54,191 nucleotides of DNA from Bacillota bacterium (GTDB lineage Bacteria; Bacillota; Clostridia; Oscillospirales; Ruminococcaceae): the NCBI GenBank assembly GCA_029572815.1, contig JAKPUQ010000096.1, positions 1 through 54,191 of the forward strand, given 5' to 3'. Positions within the stretch are counted from its first letter, which is position 1. Each line of letters starts with the position of its first letter. The translations under genes were made by a program, and so were the position numbers. Below, piece after piece: positions 35,989 through 45,343 of this stretch. A model generated the notes under the pieces. That model was not told where the DNA came from, did no database searches, and worked only from the letters and a program-made list of their open reading frames with translations.

Positions 35989-37631
35989 TTATTTTTTGTA
36001 GCTGTCTGAAAAAGCACGGATCTCATCTGCAAGCTCAGTGATGTGATCGCGGGTGAGCACATCGCTGAAGCCGCACTGACGGAGAGCCTGCCGGAAGCTG
36101 TATTCACCTGAATTGCAGGATATCCGGGCAATTTTTTCATATCGCTCAAGCGCCTTGTCAGGAGCGTTATAGGCATCATCGAACAGGTCGAAGGCTGCAA
36201 GTGCAGAGGTGCAGTAGCTTATATAGTATCCCGGGCTCTCAAACAGGTGAGAGACCATATTGAGGCGGCACGCACCATCGTAATAGCCAAGGGTATCGTT
36301 GAAAAGCTCCACAAGCTTTTCGGGTGTCATATTGTCTATGTCCTCAACTGCTTTGTACTCGAACTCGCCGATAAGATAGCCGCTTATTACCGAGTCAAGC
36401 AGATCTATGGTCTGCATCAGCTTCTGAGTTGTGCTTTCCTTGCCGTAGATGTCATCATAGAAGCGCGTGAAGATAAGCTCAAGTCCCTGTGACTGCACCT
36501 CGGCGATATCAAGATTGTTGCATGAAAGATATGTGGGAGTAGTATCGTAGAAGGTTGCATGGAAGTGTCCGAATTCGTGTATCGCAGTGGACAGCGCCGA
36601 GTCCTCTCCCACATTGCCGATGAACACAATGGCTTTATCCTCCACGGGAAGCTCATCGGCGAAGGCGCCTTCAAAGGCTCCGTCGTAATTGCATAATCTG
36701 TATAGCTTCTCTTCACATATAAGGTCAGCGCTTTTGCCGATATCCTTCGAGAGCAGGGGAGCGTATTCCCTTATGGTGTCAAAGGGGGCGCTGTTACAGT
36801 CAGCGCTCAGATTGTCATCTTCCCAGGAAAAGTTGTCGATATATACGTCTATCAGCTCGTCCATAACGGGAATGAGCTCATCTTTTATAGTGTCTCCGAG
36901 AGCGAGGATCTCCTCACCTGTATAGTCCCTGTCATATTGTGAGTAAAGGCTGTCTGTGTTATAGTCCTGAAGTATATCAATGAGTATCCCGGCGCATCTC
37001 AGATCCTTTTCATCATCGTTGAGATCTTCGTCGGCGATGACATCATAGTACTCACTGAGACTGTCTGCCACATCGTCAAAGCTTGCCTCGGATTCCTTGC
37101 GTGCTGTCTCCAGGTCAAACAGATCGGTCATGTCCTCGTACATTTTTAAATCGTCCTTGGTGACATAGTCCGTGAAATAGGCTTTGTGATCGCTGTAGAA
37201 GCCGCGGACAAGACCAAATCTGATCATATCGCTTGCAACATAGAGTACACGGTATACCTGATTGAATTCATCCTCAAGATTCTTATCGGAGTAATTTGCG
37301 TAGAACTGTATCTCCTTAATGCTGTTTGCCTCATATATCTCATCATAGAGGCTGAGGAGCGAGTCTATATCATCATTGAGAGAGCTTTCCCTGTCCTTGT
37401 CAATGTCATCGATCAGCTTGCCGACTGCAGCTTCCACAGTATCAAGATCAGGATATCTTATATCAGGTTCAGTTTCGCCTGACTGTTCATTTACACCTGA
37501 CTGACCGATGGCGTATTCGCGTGAGGTATCCCTGACTCTTGACTGTCTTGGGGATCGTTGTCAGTACATGATAAAAGTGAAATAGTGAGCGCTCCTGCGG
37601 TGAGGAGCGCGGCAATGCGGGAGAGTTTCAT
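35989..37631 (-). CDS. Peptidase M3-like metallopeptidase lipoprotein, frameshifted near the N-terminus
   Basis: Zinc-peptidase fold. The catalytic HEFGHFH lies in STAIHEFGHFHATFYD, and AEVQSQGLE about 25 residues later supplies the third ligand Glu, as in M3/oligoendopeptidase F relatives. The large body is open from about 37560 to 35989. The true N-terminus seems to be ATG 37631 (AAAGGAG upstream), giving a lipoprotein signal MKLSRIAALLTAGALTISLL then SC (lipobox Cys22). That frame stops at 37491 after 46 codons, so a one-base shift separates signal and body; one extra C in the GGGG run at 37550-37553 (plus strand) would rejoin them. Last gene of the riboflavin transcript. Confidence 0.7.
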
Positions 37632-37647
37632 ACATACTCCTTTCGCG

Positions 37648-38304
37648 TCAGCTGAGGAGCTTTTCCACAGCCGATGGTATCTGACTTATATTGTCAACGA
37701 TGATGTCAGCCTTTGAGAGCTCCTCTCTGCTTCCGAAGCCATAGCCGCAGCCTATGGAGGGGAGTCCGTTTGCAGCGGCGGTCTCAATATCGTGGAAGCG
37801 GTCGCCGATGACGATAAAGTCTCCCTCATGGAGCGGAGCTATCCTGCGGAATATCTCATATTTGGGTATAAAATCGAAAGCCTCGCAGCAGTAGAAATAG
37901 TGGAAGAAACGGTCAAGACCGAAGACACGCTTGTGACGTTCAAGGTAGTGAAAGCGGCAGTTGCTGAGGAAGATAAGGGTGAAGCCCTTTTCTCTCAGGT
38001 CTGCAAGGACCTCCTCGGCTCCGTCATATAATGCTCCCTCACCGCCGTCCACGCGTCTTGCCATGTCCTCGCCCAGCATAACGCGGGCTTTTTCACGTAT
38101 CTCCGGGTCAAGCTCGGGGTGGAACTGTCCCCACATCTCCGTGGAGTTGAAGCCCAGCCAGTAGCTTATCTCCTTGTCGGTGTATTCTCTGTCTGCGATA
38201 TAGCCCCTGTCGGACAGCCATTTCATGGTGCCGCGGAAGGCAGGGGCATAGGTCAGCATAGAGTTATGGATAGTACCGTCGTAATCGAAAATGAGGTTGG
38301 TCAT
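37648..38304 (-). CDS. HAD-family phosphatase, candidate riboflavin-pathway phosphatase
   Basis: 218-aa HAD hydrolase with FDYDGTIHNS (motif I nucleophile Asp7 and Asp9), FLSNCR (motif II), a lysine near IPKYEIF (motif III) and IGDRFHDIETAAANG (motif IV); a helical C1 cap lies between. It overlaps ribH by 1 nt inside an FMN-riboswitch operon. The pathway needs a phosphatase between RibD and RibH, usually a HAD enzyme encoded elsewhere, so that role is a reasonable inference. A phosphoglycolate or nucleotide phosphatase is the alternative. Confidence 0.8.
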   Translation of the reverse strand: MTNLIFDYDGTIHNSMLTYAPAFRGTMKWLSDRGYIADREYTDKEISYWLGFNSTEMWGQFHPELDPEIREKARVMLGEDMARRVDGGEGALYDGAEEVLADLREKGFTLIFLSNCRFHYLERHKRVFGLDRFFHYFYCCEAFDFIPKYEIFRRIAPLHEGDFIVIGDRFHDIETAAANGLPSIGCGYGFGSREELSKADIIVDNISQIPSAVEKLLS

Positions 38305-38771
38305 TATGCCTCGATCTCTCTGATGAGATTTATCATCTCGATAGCACCCTCAGCACACTCGCTGCCCTTGTTGCCGGCTTTTGAGCCAGCACGCTCGATA
38401 GCCTGCTCGATGTTCTCGGTAGTGATAACACCGAACATTACAGGAATATCGCTCTGGAGAGATACCTGCGCAATGCCCTTTGCAGCTTCGTTGCAGACAA
38501 GGTCATAGTGTGACGTGCTTCCTCTGATGATGGCACCGAGACAGATAACGGCGTCATACTTGCCTGACTTAGCCATTTTTGAAGCAATGAGCGGGATCTC
38601 AAATGCTCCGGGGACCCATGCTACGTCGATGGCTCCGTCGCTTACGTCATGACGCTTGAGAGTGTCGATGGCTCCGCCAAGAAGCTTGGATGTGATGAAC
38701 TCGTTGAAACGGGCTACTACTATTCCTACTCTGATGTCCTTTGATACAAGTTTTCCTTCATATGTCTTCAT
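38304..38771 (-). CDS. ribH: 6,7-dimethyl-8-ribityllumazine synthase
   Basis: 155 aa, the normal length. It condenses the ribityl pyrimidine with the four-carbon RibB product to lumazine. Motifs: [38 protein letters not shown] and [11 protein letters not shown]. It forms capsid-like shells in many bacteria. Fourth biosynthetic enzyme of the operon, with the HAD gene coupled to its end. Confidence 0.96.
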   Translation of the reverse strand: MKTYEGKLVSKDIRVGIVVARFNEFITSKLLGGAIDTLKRHDVSDGAIDVAWVPGAFEIPLIASKMAKSGKYDAVICLGAIIRGSTSHYDLVCNEAAKGIAQVSLQSDIPVMFGVITTENIEQAIERAGSKAGNKGSECAEGAIEMINLIREIEA

Positions 38772-38786
38772 AATAAATACTCCTTT

Positions 38787-39305
38787 TTATTTATTTCTGT
38801 TGAGCTTGTAATTGTCCTTCAGGAGCTTTGCAAGCTCGTCCTTTTTTTCTATGACTGTGAATTTTTTCGGCATGATACCGTTGTTGAACCACAGGCTCAG
38901 TGTATCTCCCGAAAGCTGATAGCTGACGTTTTTCTTTTGTCTTGCAAGTCCGAAGTTATCGGGGAAGTACACTCTCTGCGTGGTGATATAGGCGTACTTT
39001 CCGATAAAGAAGTCCAGCAGGATAAGGATGGTCAGTATTATGCCCGAGAGAAAGAGAAGTCCGTAGCAGTTCATGTGATAGGTGTCGTCCATCTGCCTTG
39101 CGCCGTTCCATTCCAGGAAGCCGATGACCAGCCAGGCTGCCCAGCAGCAGGACCACCAGAGGGCGTCCTTTTTACGGTCCCTTTTCAGCTTTATGGCGGT
39201 CTTCTTTGTTGATGTCCTTGAACGGAACACGAAGTAGCCGATGATCGCAGCAATGAACAGTGCTGACATGAAACAGAGGACGCATATTGAGAATATTTTC
39301 AGCAT
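38787..39305 (-). CDS. Membrane protein of unknown function (rib operon)
   Basis: 172 aa. An N-terminal helix (FSICVLCFMSALFIAAIIGY), two central helices (LWWSCCWAAWLVIGFL and LLFLSGIILTILILLDFFIG), then a soluble tail beginning AYITTQRVYFPDNFGLARQK and ending KNVSYQLSGDTLSLWFNNG. The tail resembles small beta-rich domains of the neighbouring gene. No family recognised with confidence. 12-15 nt from its neighbours, so co-transcribed. Confidence 0.6.
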   Translation of the reverse strand: MLKIFSICVLCFMSALFIAAIIGYFVFRSRTSTKKTAIKLKRDRKKDALWWSCCWAAWLVIGFLEWNGARQMDDTYHMNCYGLLFLSGIILTILILLDFFIGKYAYITTQRVYFPDNFGLARQKKNVSYQLSGDTLSLWFNNGIMPKKFTVIEKKDELAKLLKDNYKLNRNK

Positions 39306-39317
39306 TTCAGCTCCTCC

Positions 39318-39806
39318 TTATTTGGTCAGCGGATTTTCGTATCCGTGCTTGCCGTACCAGTCAGCCAGCATCTTTACGGTCTTCATGTTCTTTATGCCAA
39401 GATGGAATACCGCAGGCTTTTCCACGCCCTTGCGGTAGAGCTTCATACATTCGCCCATTTTGTCCTTGCCGAATTCATAGCTGTAATCCTCACGGGGAAG
39501 AAGCTTGCAGCCGAAGGGGCCTTCGTTGACAACTCCCTGCGGCGTAATAGGGACGCAAAGACTGAATATGGAAAGGAGGAGTATGACTTCCATAAGTATC
39601 CAGGGAACACGGAAGCCCTTGTTGAATATGACAAGTGCGATACCTACTGCAATAGCGATTATGTAGAGCAGCAGTGCGGGAAGGTTCATGACAATGACCT
39701 TGTCCTTGAATTTAAGCATACCGCGGAGCAGGTTTATGGTGTTGAGCACCATAAGAAGAACTCCCACGGAAAGTACTATGGTCGCAAAATACCACCAGAT
39801 ACTCAT
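39318..39806 (-). CDS. Membrane protein of unknown function (rib operon), possible relative of the next gene
   Basis: 162 aa. Three hydrophobic segments (YFATIVLSVGVLLMVLNTIN, VMNLPALLLYIIAIAVGIAL, VPWILMEVILLLSIFSLC) and a soluble C-terminal tail (YGKHGYENPLTK at the end). Architecture and size match the following gene, suggesting a diverged pair. Family not recognised. 11 nt after ribBA. Confidence 0.6.
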   Translation of the reverse strand: MSIWWYFATIVLSVGVLLMVLNTINLLRGMLKFKDKVIVMNLPALLLYIIAIAVGIALVIFNKGFRVPWILMEVILLLSIFSLCVPITPQGVVNEGPFGCKLLPREDYSYEFGKDKMGECMKLYRKGVEKPAVFHLGIKNMKTVKMLADWYGKHGYENPLTK

Positions 39807-39817
39807 TATAAATCACC

Positions 39818-41017
39818 TCAATAATCAAGAATGTGACCCATCTTATCGCGCTTTGTCTTGAGATAGAACAGGTCGTAGGCGGTAGCGTCTACCTGAATGG
39901 GCACACGCTCCTTTATTTCCAGTCCGAAGCCGCTGAGACCGTATACCTTGTCGGGGTTGTTGGTCAGCAGGCGAAGAGTCTTGCAGCCCAGGTCGCGGAG
40001 TATCTGTGCACCGATGTAGTATTCGCGCATATCTCCCGGAAAGCCCAGTGCAAGGTTAGCCTCAAGGGTGTCCATGCCCTTGTCCTGAAGCTCGTAGGCG
40101 CGGAGCTTGTTGATGAGACCGATACCGCGTCCCTCCTGCCTCATGTAGAGGAGTATGCCTCTGCCTTCCTTTTCGATCTGGGACATTGCCGCGGCAAACT
40201 GCTGTCCGCAGTCGCATTTGAGAGAGCCGAAGGCGTCGCCTGTGAGGCACTCGGAATGTACGCGGCAGAAAATATCCTGTCCGTCGCCGATGTCGCCCTT
40301 TACAAGTGCCACATGGTGCTCGCCGTTGAGCTTGTTGACGTAGCCGAGAGCTCTGAACTCGCCGTATTTGGTGGGGAGCTTTGTATTTGCAACGCATTCC
40401 ACCAGCTTGTCATGTACCTTTCTGTACTCCTTCAGCGCCTGAATGGTTATGAACTTCATGCCCCATTCCTGAGCCTTTTCCTGGAGCTCAGCGGACCTCA
40501 TCATGGTGCCGTCATCGCGCATTATCTCGCAGCAGAGACCGCACTCTTCAAGACCTGCGATACGCATGAGGTCAACGGTTGCTTCTGTGTGTCCCTCGCG
40601 CTCAAGGACGCCGTTCTTCTTAGCCATAAGAGGGAACATATGCCCCGGCTTGCGGAAGTCCTCGGGCTTTGCGTCGGGAGATACAGCCATTCGGGCGGTG
40701 TAGCCGCGCTCTGCGGCGGAAATACCTGTGGTGGTGTCTACGTGGTCGATGGAGACAGTGAACGCCGTTGAGTGGTTATCTGTGTTGAAGTCCACCATCT
40801 GATGAAGGTGGAGTTTCTGGCACAGCTCAATACTCATGGGCATACAGATGAGCCCCTTTGCGTGAGCTGCCATGAAGTTGACATTCTCCGTGGTGGCAAA
40901 CTGAGCGGCGCATATCATATCGCCCTCATTTTCACGGTCTTCATCGTCTGTGACGAGGATTATCTCGCCGTTTCGGAGAGCCTCTGCGGCTTCCTCAACT
41001 GTGTTGTAACGGAACAT
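39818..41017 (-). CDS. ribBA: Bifunctional DHBP synthase / GTP cyclohydrolase II RibBA
   Basis: 399 aa, the usual fusion length. The N-terminal RibB half makes dihydroxybutanone phosphate from ribulose-5-phosphate and shows [15 protein letters not shown] and GHTEATVDL. The C-terminal RibA half opens the GTP ring and shows [20 protein letters not shown] (zinc Cys) and [17 protein letters not shown]. Both entry reactions of flavin synthesis are thus in one protein. 4 nt after the DUF4097 gene. Confidence 0.96.
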   Translation of the reverse strand: MFRYNTVEEAAEALRNGEIILVTDDEDRENEGDMICAAQFATTENVNFMAAHAKGLICMPMSIELCQKLHLHQMVDFNTDNHSTAFTVSIDHVDTTTGISAAERGYTARMAVSPDAKPEDFRKPGHMFPLMAKKNGVLEREGHTEATVDLMRIAGLEECGLCCEIMRDDGTMMRSAELQEKAQEWGMKFITIQALKEYRKVHDKLVECVANTKLPTKYGEFRALGYVNKLNGEHHVALVKGDIGDGQDIFCRVHSECLTGDAFGSLKCDCGQQFAAAMSQIEKEGRGILLYMRQEGRGIGLINKLRAYELQDKGMDTLEANLALGFPGDMREYYIGAQILRDLGCKTLRLLTNNPDKVYGLSGFGLEIKERVPIQVDATAYDLFYLKTKRDKMGHILDY

Positions 41018-41021
41018 TTGA

Positions 41022-41867
41022 TTACTCCTTATCTATACTGATATTGCCTGTTTTTACCGAAGCCGAGACAGATGTGTCTCCATTCTTCAGTGTGACTTTT
41101 CCCTTGTCGGGTGAGCCGTCTGTTATCTCATAGGACTGTGCGTCCCATAATTCCATAGAGCCTGTATCAACGGACAGGTCGATGTCTGCTGCTGAGCCGT
41201 TTGTGGGGAGCCCGAAAAGCAATTGTCCTGTGTCAACTGAAATGGTCATATCCTCCGTATAAGTGCAGTTTCTCATGGTGATATTGCCCGTGTCGCAGTT
41301 CATGGAAGAACTGTCCGTGAACTCGGTGTTGATGCAGGTGATGCTGCCTGTGTCGACTTCACCGATGAAGCAGCCTTTCATGTCCCTGAAGTTGACGCTT
41401 CCGGTGTCAGACTCAGCCGAGACAGTGTCTATGCTTTTCGGCAGCCTGATCTCTGCATTTATCTCGACCTGACACTTGTACCCCTTGTCATGTGCCCACT
41501 TCTGAATGTCATCGCCTGTGTCCTTTTCTGCGATGTTAATGATGAGCCTGTCATCTTTCTCCTCGCTGAGAGCGTCGATGTGGTCAGCGACCTTCTTGCA
41601 GAGATCCTCGTCATTGCTGCGGACAGTATAATCAAGGTACACCGAGGGATTTGACTCATCGGTGGTAACTACGGTGATGCCGCCGGTGCCAAGGTTTATA
41701 TCCGCTTCGGATATATCTCCTGAAAGGTCTATACTGACAGTCCTGTTATCGCTGTGGTAGTTTCTGTACTGATCGTTTTCTACTTTTACGATTAGCTCTT
41801 TGCTGCAGCCTGTGAGAAGGGCAGCTGCAAGAAATGCTGAAGTGAGATTTATAATTGCTGCTTTCAT
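41022..41867 (-). CDS. DUF4097-like beta-helix lipoprotein (rib operon)
   Basis: 281 aa. Signal peptide with lipobox LLTGC (C21). The mature part is built of repeating strands with a recurrent D-T-G-S/N/Q turn every 15-25 residues ([48 protein letters not shown]), as in DUF4097 proteins. Likely outside the membrane. Its place between ribE and ribBA is odd, since no flavin role is known for the family. Confidence 0.78.
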   Translation of the reverse strand: MKAAIINLTSAFLAAALLTGCSKELIVKVENDQYRNYHSDNRTVSIDLSGDISEADINLGTGGITVVTTDESNPSVYLDYTVRSNDEDLCKKVADHIDALSEEKDDRLIINIAEKDTGDDIQKWAHDKGYKCQVEINAEIRLPKSIDTVSAESDTGSVNFRDMKGCFIGEVDTGSITCINTEFTDSSSMNCDTGNITMRNCTYTEDMTISVDTGQLLFGLPTNGSAADIDLSVDTGSMELWDAQSYEITDGSPDKGKVTLKNGDTSVSASVKTGNISIDKE

Positions 41868-41880
41868 GGTATGCTCCTTG

Positions 41881-42528
41881 TTAAAATCCGTTTTTCATTA
41901 AAAAGTCCATTGTAATATTGCTTTGCTTTGGAGTATTATCAGCTGGCTTCATGAGTTTTTCCACATACTTGCCGATTATGTCATTTTCAAGATTTACAAC
42001 GTCCCCGACCTTCTTTGTGCCGAGAATGGTCTGTGCGGCGGTGTGGGGGATAATGGAGACACTGAATGAGTTCTCCGTGACCTTTGCCACCGTAAGGCTT
42101 ATGCCGTCAATGGCGATGGAGCCTTTTTCAACGATATACCGCAGAAGTTCGGCGGAGGCGCTTATGGTGTACCAGACGGCGATACCGTCATTTTTTATTT
42201 CAGAAACAGTGCCTGTGCCGTCGATGTGTCCCGAGACAATGTGTCCGCCGAAGCGTCCGCCTGCCGCCATTGCACGCTCCAGATTGACGAGACTTCCCGA
42301 TGTGAGGGAGCCCAGTGACGAGCGGCTGAGGGTCTCGTTCATGACGTCAGCCCTGAATGTACCACTGTCAAAGTGGGTGACCGTAAGGCAAACGCCGTTG
42401 ACGGCGATACTGTCGCCAAGATGAACGTCCTCAAGCACCCTTTTTGCCTGTATCTCAATGAATGAGGAGCTGCCCGACCGCTGAACGCGGCTGACTGTGC
42501 CCACCTCCTCAATTATTCCCGTGAACAT
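41881..42528 (-). CDS. ribE: Riboflavin synthase alpha subunit
   Basis: 215 aa of two homologous beta-barrel halves: MFTGIIEEVGTV with SIAVNGVCLTV, then GHIDGTGTV with SIAIDGISLTV. It dismutates lumazine to riboflavin. The short tail after DIIGKYVEKL is normal. ATG overlaps the ribD end by 20 nt. Confidence 0.95.
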   Translation of the reverse strand: MFTGIIEEVGTVSRVQRSGSSSFIEIQAKRVLEDVHLGDSIAVNGVCLTVTHFDSGTFRADVMNETLSRSSLGSLTSGSLVNLERAMAAGGRFGGHIVSGHIDGTGTVSEIKNDGIAVWYTISASAELLRYIVEKGSIAIDGISLTVAKVTENSFSVSIIPHTAAQTILGTKKVGDVVNLENDIIGKYVEKLMKPADNTPKQSNITMDFLMKNGF

Positions 42529-43618
42529 TTTTCACCCTGCTTTCTATGAGAATATCCTCGCCTATGGCGGAAACGCTGCACGTTTCAAGCATGAAAGCCT
42601 CCGAGGGGAAGGGGACACCTGTTCCGCCTACGGGATTTTTTCCGCTGCCGCCGAATAGCTTTGGAGCAATATATGCCTGCACCTTGCTGACTATGCCTTC
42701 CCTGAGCGCCGACCAGTTCATCTCACCGCCGCCCTCAAGGAGTATGCTGTCTATCTTTTCGCTGCCGAGAAGCTTCATAAGCTCCGACAGGTCAACGTGT
42801 CCGTCCTTTGCAGCTGTCCTTACTATCCTGCAGCCTGCGGCTTCATATTCAGCTGCCCTTGCGCTGTCCCCGGATATGGTAGCTATTATGGTAGGCACCT
42901 GCTCAGCCGTCCTGACGATATTGCTGTCAAGGGGAGTACGCAGGGAGCTGTCACAAATTATGCGTAGGGGGTCTCTGCCGTTTTCCAGCCGGCAGGTGAG
43001 CAGCGGGTCGTCCGCAAGGACAGTTCCCGCGCCTGCCATTATAGCGCTGTGACGCAGTCTTTCCTGCTGGACATGAGCACGGGCAGCTTCTCCCGTTATC
43101 CACTTGGACTCGCCTGTATAACAGGCTATCTTGCCGTCAAGAGTCATGGCGTACTTCATTGTAACAAAGGGGAGCCCTGTAGTGATGAAGTGGAAGAATA
43201 TCTCGTTGAGAGCGTCACATTCCTCTTTCAGTACTCCCTCTGTCACCTCTATTCCGTGGTCACGGAGTATCCGAGTGCCTTTTCCTGCAACAAGGGGATT
43301 GGGGTCTGAGGAGCCTACGAAAACTCGCTTTATGCCGTGAGCGATGACTGCTTCCGTGCAGGGTGGCTGCTTGCCGTGATGACAGCAGGGCTCAAGCGTA
43401 ACGTACATATCAGCGCCTTTGCAGTCTATGCCGTTCTCGTCGCAGTATGTAAAGGCGGTTCGCTCCGCATGGAGGTCGCCGTACTTTTTGTGATAACCTC
43501 TGCCTATTATCTCACCGCCGCGGACGATGACTGCTCCCACCATAGGGTTGGGAGAGGTGAAGCCCATGCCTTTTTTTGCCAGTGAAAGAGCTTCACGCAT
43601 ATAATCTTCGTGAGTCAT
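42509..43618 (-). CDS. ribD: Bifunctional pyrimidine deaminase/reductase RibD
   Basis: 369 aa from the ATG at 43618 (AGGAGGAAAT upstream; a start 7 codons earlier lacks a site). The N-terminal zinc deaminase has DLHAERTAF (HAE) and EPCCHHGKQPPC. The reductase half starts near FVTMKYAMTLDGKIA and has ILLEGGGEMNWSAL. It performs the second and third steps of the pathway. Second gene after the riboswitch. Confidence 0.95.
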   Translation of the reverse strand: MTHEDYMREALSLAKKGMGFTSPNPMVGAVIVRGGEIIGRGYHKKYGDLHAERTAFTYCDENGIDCKGADMYVTLEPCCHHGKQPPCTEAVIAHGIKRVFVGSSDPNPLVAGKGTRILRDHGIEVTEGVLKEECDALNEIFFHFITTGLPFVTMKYAMTLDGKIACYTGESKWITGEAARAHVQQERLRHSAIMAGAGTVLADDPLLTCRLENGRDPLRIICDSSLRTPLDSNIVRTAEQVPTIIATISGDSARAAEYEAAGCRIVRTAAKDGHVDLSELMKLLGSEKIDSILLEGGGEMNWSALREGIVSKVQAYIAPKLFGGSGKNPVGGTGVPFPSEAFMLETCSVSAIGEDILIESRVKNVHGNN

Positions 43619-43631
43619 ATTTCCTCCTGTA

Positions 43632-44009
43632 TTATTCATCTGACTTCCTGAGTAACTCGATATTGCCGAAGTACCTCATATAGAGGAGCAGCACTGCATA
43701 TATAACGATAAATACAGGCAGAGTCACCATAAATAGTTTTTTCAGGCGTACCTCGCCGTTCATCAGGTAGTTGTAGCCCAGTCTTACTGCGAAAGTAATG
43801 GCAAAACATGCTGCAAAGTGGAGCGGTATGCGGAAAATGGTCTTCAGCTCAAGTATTATGAAAGAAAGACCATAGAGCACCGACGCTCCCAGCCATATAA
43901 GCACGGACTTCATGGAGTCGTTGAGACCGTTGTCGATAATGAGCATGGGGACGAATATAAGTGTTCCAAGTCCCACTGTGAGAAAAACGTGGTGTAATCT
44001 GTTCTTCAT
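43632..44009 (-). CDS. Four-helix membrane protein (DUF3021-like), first gene of FMN-riboswitch operon
   Basis: 125 aa from ATG 44009, chosen because GGGAGG precedes it; longer in-frame starts run into the riboswitch. Four hydrophobic segments (VFLTVGLGTLIFVPMLI, VLIWLGASVLYGLSFII, LHFAACFAITFAVRLGY, LFMVTLPVFIVIYAVLLLYM). It resembles DUF3021 membrane proteins. Its position directly behind the riboswitch, 13 nt before ribD, invites a flavin-linked membrane role, but RibU-type motifs are not seen. Confidence 0.65.
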   Translation of the reverse strand: MKNRLHHVFLTVGLGTLIFVPMLIIDNGLNDSMKSVLIWLGASVLYGLSFIILELKTIFRIPLHFAACFAITFAVRLGYNYLMNGEVRLKKLFMVTLPVFIVIYAVLLLYMRYFGNIELLRKSDE

Positions 44010-44032
44010 GTCAGCCTCCCGTGTAAAAATAG

Positions 44033-44054
44033 AAAAAGCCCCGTAAATCGGGGC
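44033..44054 (-). terminator. Riboswitch expression-platform terminator
   Basis: Minus strand GCCCCG-ATTTA-CGGGGC followed by TTTTT, 32 nt after the aptamer and 24 nt before the first start codon. It would stop transcription when FMN is bound. Confidence 0.8.
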
Positions 44055-44085
44055 GTAGCTTTTTATACTGCACTTTGTGTGCGGT

Positions 44086-44195
44086 TTATCTTCTTTCATC
44101 CGGACTTTACCGTCGGCTTCGGAATCACACCGAATCAACCAAAAGGCTCGCAGGCTATACTGCCGGTAGGGAATCACACCCTGCCCCGAAGATAA
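44086..44195 (-). promoter_or_regulatory. FMN riboswitch (RFN element)
   Basis: Minus-strand RNA with P1 TTATCTTC/GAAGATAA (perfect), the conserved GGGGCAGGGTGTGATTCCC, ACCGGCAG, GGTTGATTCGGTG and CCGACGGTAAAGTCCGGATG segments. All hallmark junction sequences of the FMN class are present in order. It precedes ribD-ribE-ribBA-ribH, its usual target. Confidence 0.95.
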
Positions 44196-44209
44196 TTGTA
44201 GATGTTCAG

Positions 44210-44286
44210 TTATTCTTCGGCAGCGTATGCCGGGAGCGGAGGCTCTCCGCCTGCCGGTAGGGAATCACACCCTGCCCCGAAGATAA
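44210..44286 (-). repeat. Truncated second FMN aptamer copy, in tandem upstream
   Basis: 37 nt (44251-44287) are identical to the 5' part of the full aptamer (44160-44196). The remainder of this copy is different: a GGCGGAG/CTCCGCT hairpin and CCGGCATACGCTGCCG, ending in GCCGAAGAATAA, which re-pairs with its own TTATCTTCGG. The conserved P4-P6 junction segments are missing. Confidence 0.8.
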
Positions 44287-44292
44287 TCGTTA

Positions 44293-44412
44293 TAGTTTAG
44301 AGTTGACAGTTTAGAGTTGAAAGATATTGTATCACATGACGGCGATGTTATTTAAATAAGTCTGCGAAGCAGACACATTAACTCTCAATTTTCAACTCTT
44401 AACTCTCAACTG
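44293..44412 (+). repeat. Interspersed repeat, copy 2 (MITE-like)
   Basis: AGTTTAGAGTTGACAG on the left is mirrored by CTTAACTCTCAACTG on the right, with a TCTGC-GAA-GCAGA hairpin inside. Core 44329-44382 aligns with the reverse complement of 20649-20702. Confidence 0.65.
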
Positions 44413-44450
44413 TTATTATATCACTGTGTTATACATTTGTCAATATGCTA

Positions 44451-44479
44451 TTGACTAAATCTTGAAAAAGGGGTATAAT
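44451..44479 (+). promoter_or_regulatory. Promoter of mrp
   Basis: TTGACT (44451-44456), 17-nt spacer, TATAAT (44474-44479). Confidence 0.75.
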
Positions 44480-44510
44480 AGTATCATTACATCATAAGGA
44501 GTGTTTTTCA

Positions 44511-45335
44511 ATGAGCGAATGTACACATGACTGCTCAAGCTGCGGAAGCGATTGCGGCAGCAGAACTGAGCCCCAGAGCCTTCTCGAAAAGCCCAATGCC
44601 ATGAGCAATATCGGCAAGGTCATCGGCGTTGTCAGCGGTAAGGGCGGCGTCGGCAAAACACTGGTATCCTCACTTCTGGCAGTTTCCCTCCAGAGACTTG
44701 GCAAGAACGTGGGTATCATGGACGCTGACATCACAGGTCCCTCTATCCCCAAGGCTTTCGGTATACATCAGAAGGCAGATGCCTGCGAATTCGGTATTAT
44801 CCCCGCAAAGAGCAAGATGGGTCTCGATATAATGTCGATAAATCTTCTTCTTGAGAACGAGTCCGACCCCGTTGTCTGGAGAGGTCCCGTTATCGCCGGA
44901 GTTGTAAAGCAGTTCTGGACAGACGTTATCTGGAAGGATATTGATTGTCTGGTAGTTGATATGCCTCCGGGAACAGGCGATGTTCCGCTGACTGTATTCC
45001 AGTCCCTGCCCGTTGACGGAATAGTTATAGTTACTTCTCCTCAGGAGCTTGTCTCCATGATAGTTGAGAAGGCGGTAAAGATGGCTAAGCTCATGAATAT
45101 ACCTATTCTCGGTATTATCGAGAATATGAGCTATTACGAATGTCCCGACTGCGGCAAGCGCCACAGCATCTACGGCGAGAGCCATATCGAGGAGATCGCT
45201 GCTCAGTACGAAATCCCGGTGCTGGCAAAGCTTCCCATTGATCCTCAGCTTGCGAAGCTCTGCGACCAGGGCACGATAGAGCTGTTCGAGGGCGAGTGGC
45301 TCACAGATGCTGCCGAGAAGATAGCTTCATTATAA
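44511..45335 (+). CDS. Mrp/NBP35-family ATP-binding iron-sulfur carrier
   Basis: 274 aa. The P-loop is the deviant Walker A SGKGGVGKT, with DADITGPSIPKAFG and VVDMPPGTGDVPLT. The N-terminus is Cys-rich (CTHDCSSCGSDC), like the Nbp35 cluster region, and ECPDCGKRH supplies a CxxC pair. The family carries Fe-S clusters to client enzymes. Several clients would exist here (RlmD, HemZ, the radical SAM protein). Monocistronic. Confidence 0.9.
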   Translation: MSECTHDCSSCGSDCGSRTEPQSLLEKPNAMSNIGKVIGVVSGKGGVGKTLVSSLLAVSLQRLGKNVGIMDADITGPSIPKAFGIHQKADACEFGIIPAKSKMGLDIMSINLLLENESDPVVWRGPVIAGVVKQFWTDVIWKDIDCLVVDMPPGTGDVPLTVFQSLPVDGIVIVTSPQELVSMIVEKAVKMAKLMNIPILGIIENMSYYECPDCGKRHSIYGESHIEEIAAQYEIPVLAKLPIDPQLAKLCDQGTIELFEGEWLTDAAEKIASL

Positions 45336-45343
45336 TAGTACGG

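Noticed and set aside
39833..40771. Plus-strand frame of 312 codons
   Set aside because: Antisense shadow of ribBA; no ribosome site and no recognisable motifs.
44293..44412. Third riboswitch or small RNA between the FMN leader and mrp
   Set aside because: The segment aligns with the repeat near maf, so a mobile or repetitive element explains it.
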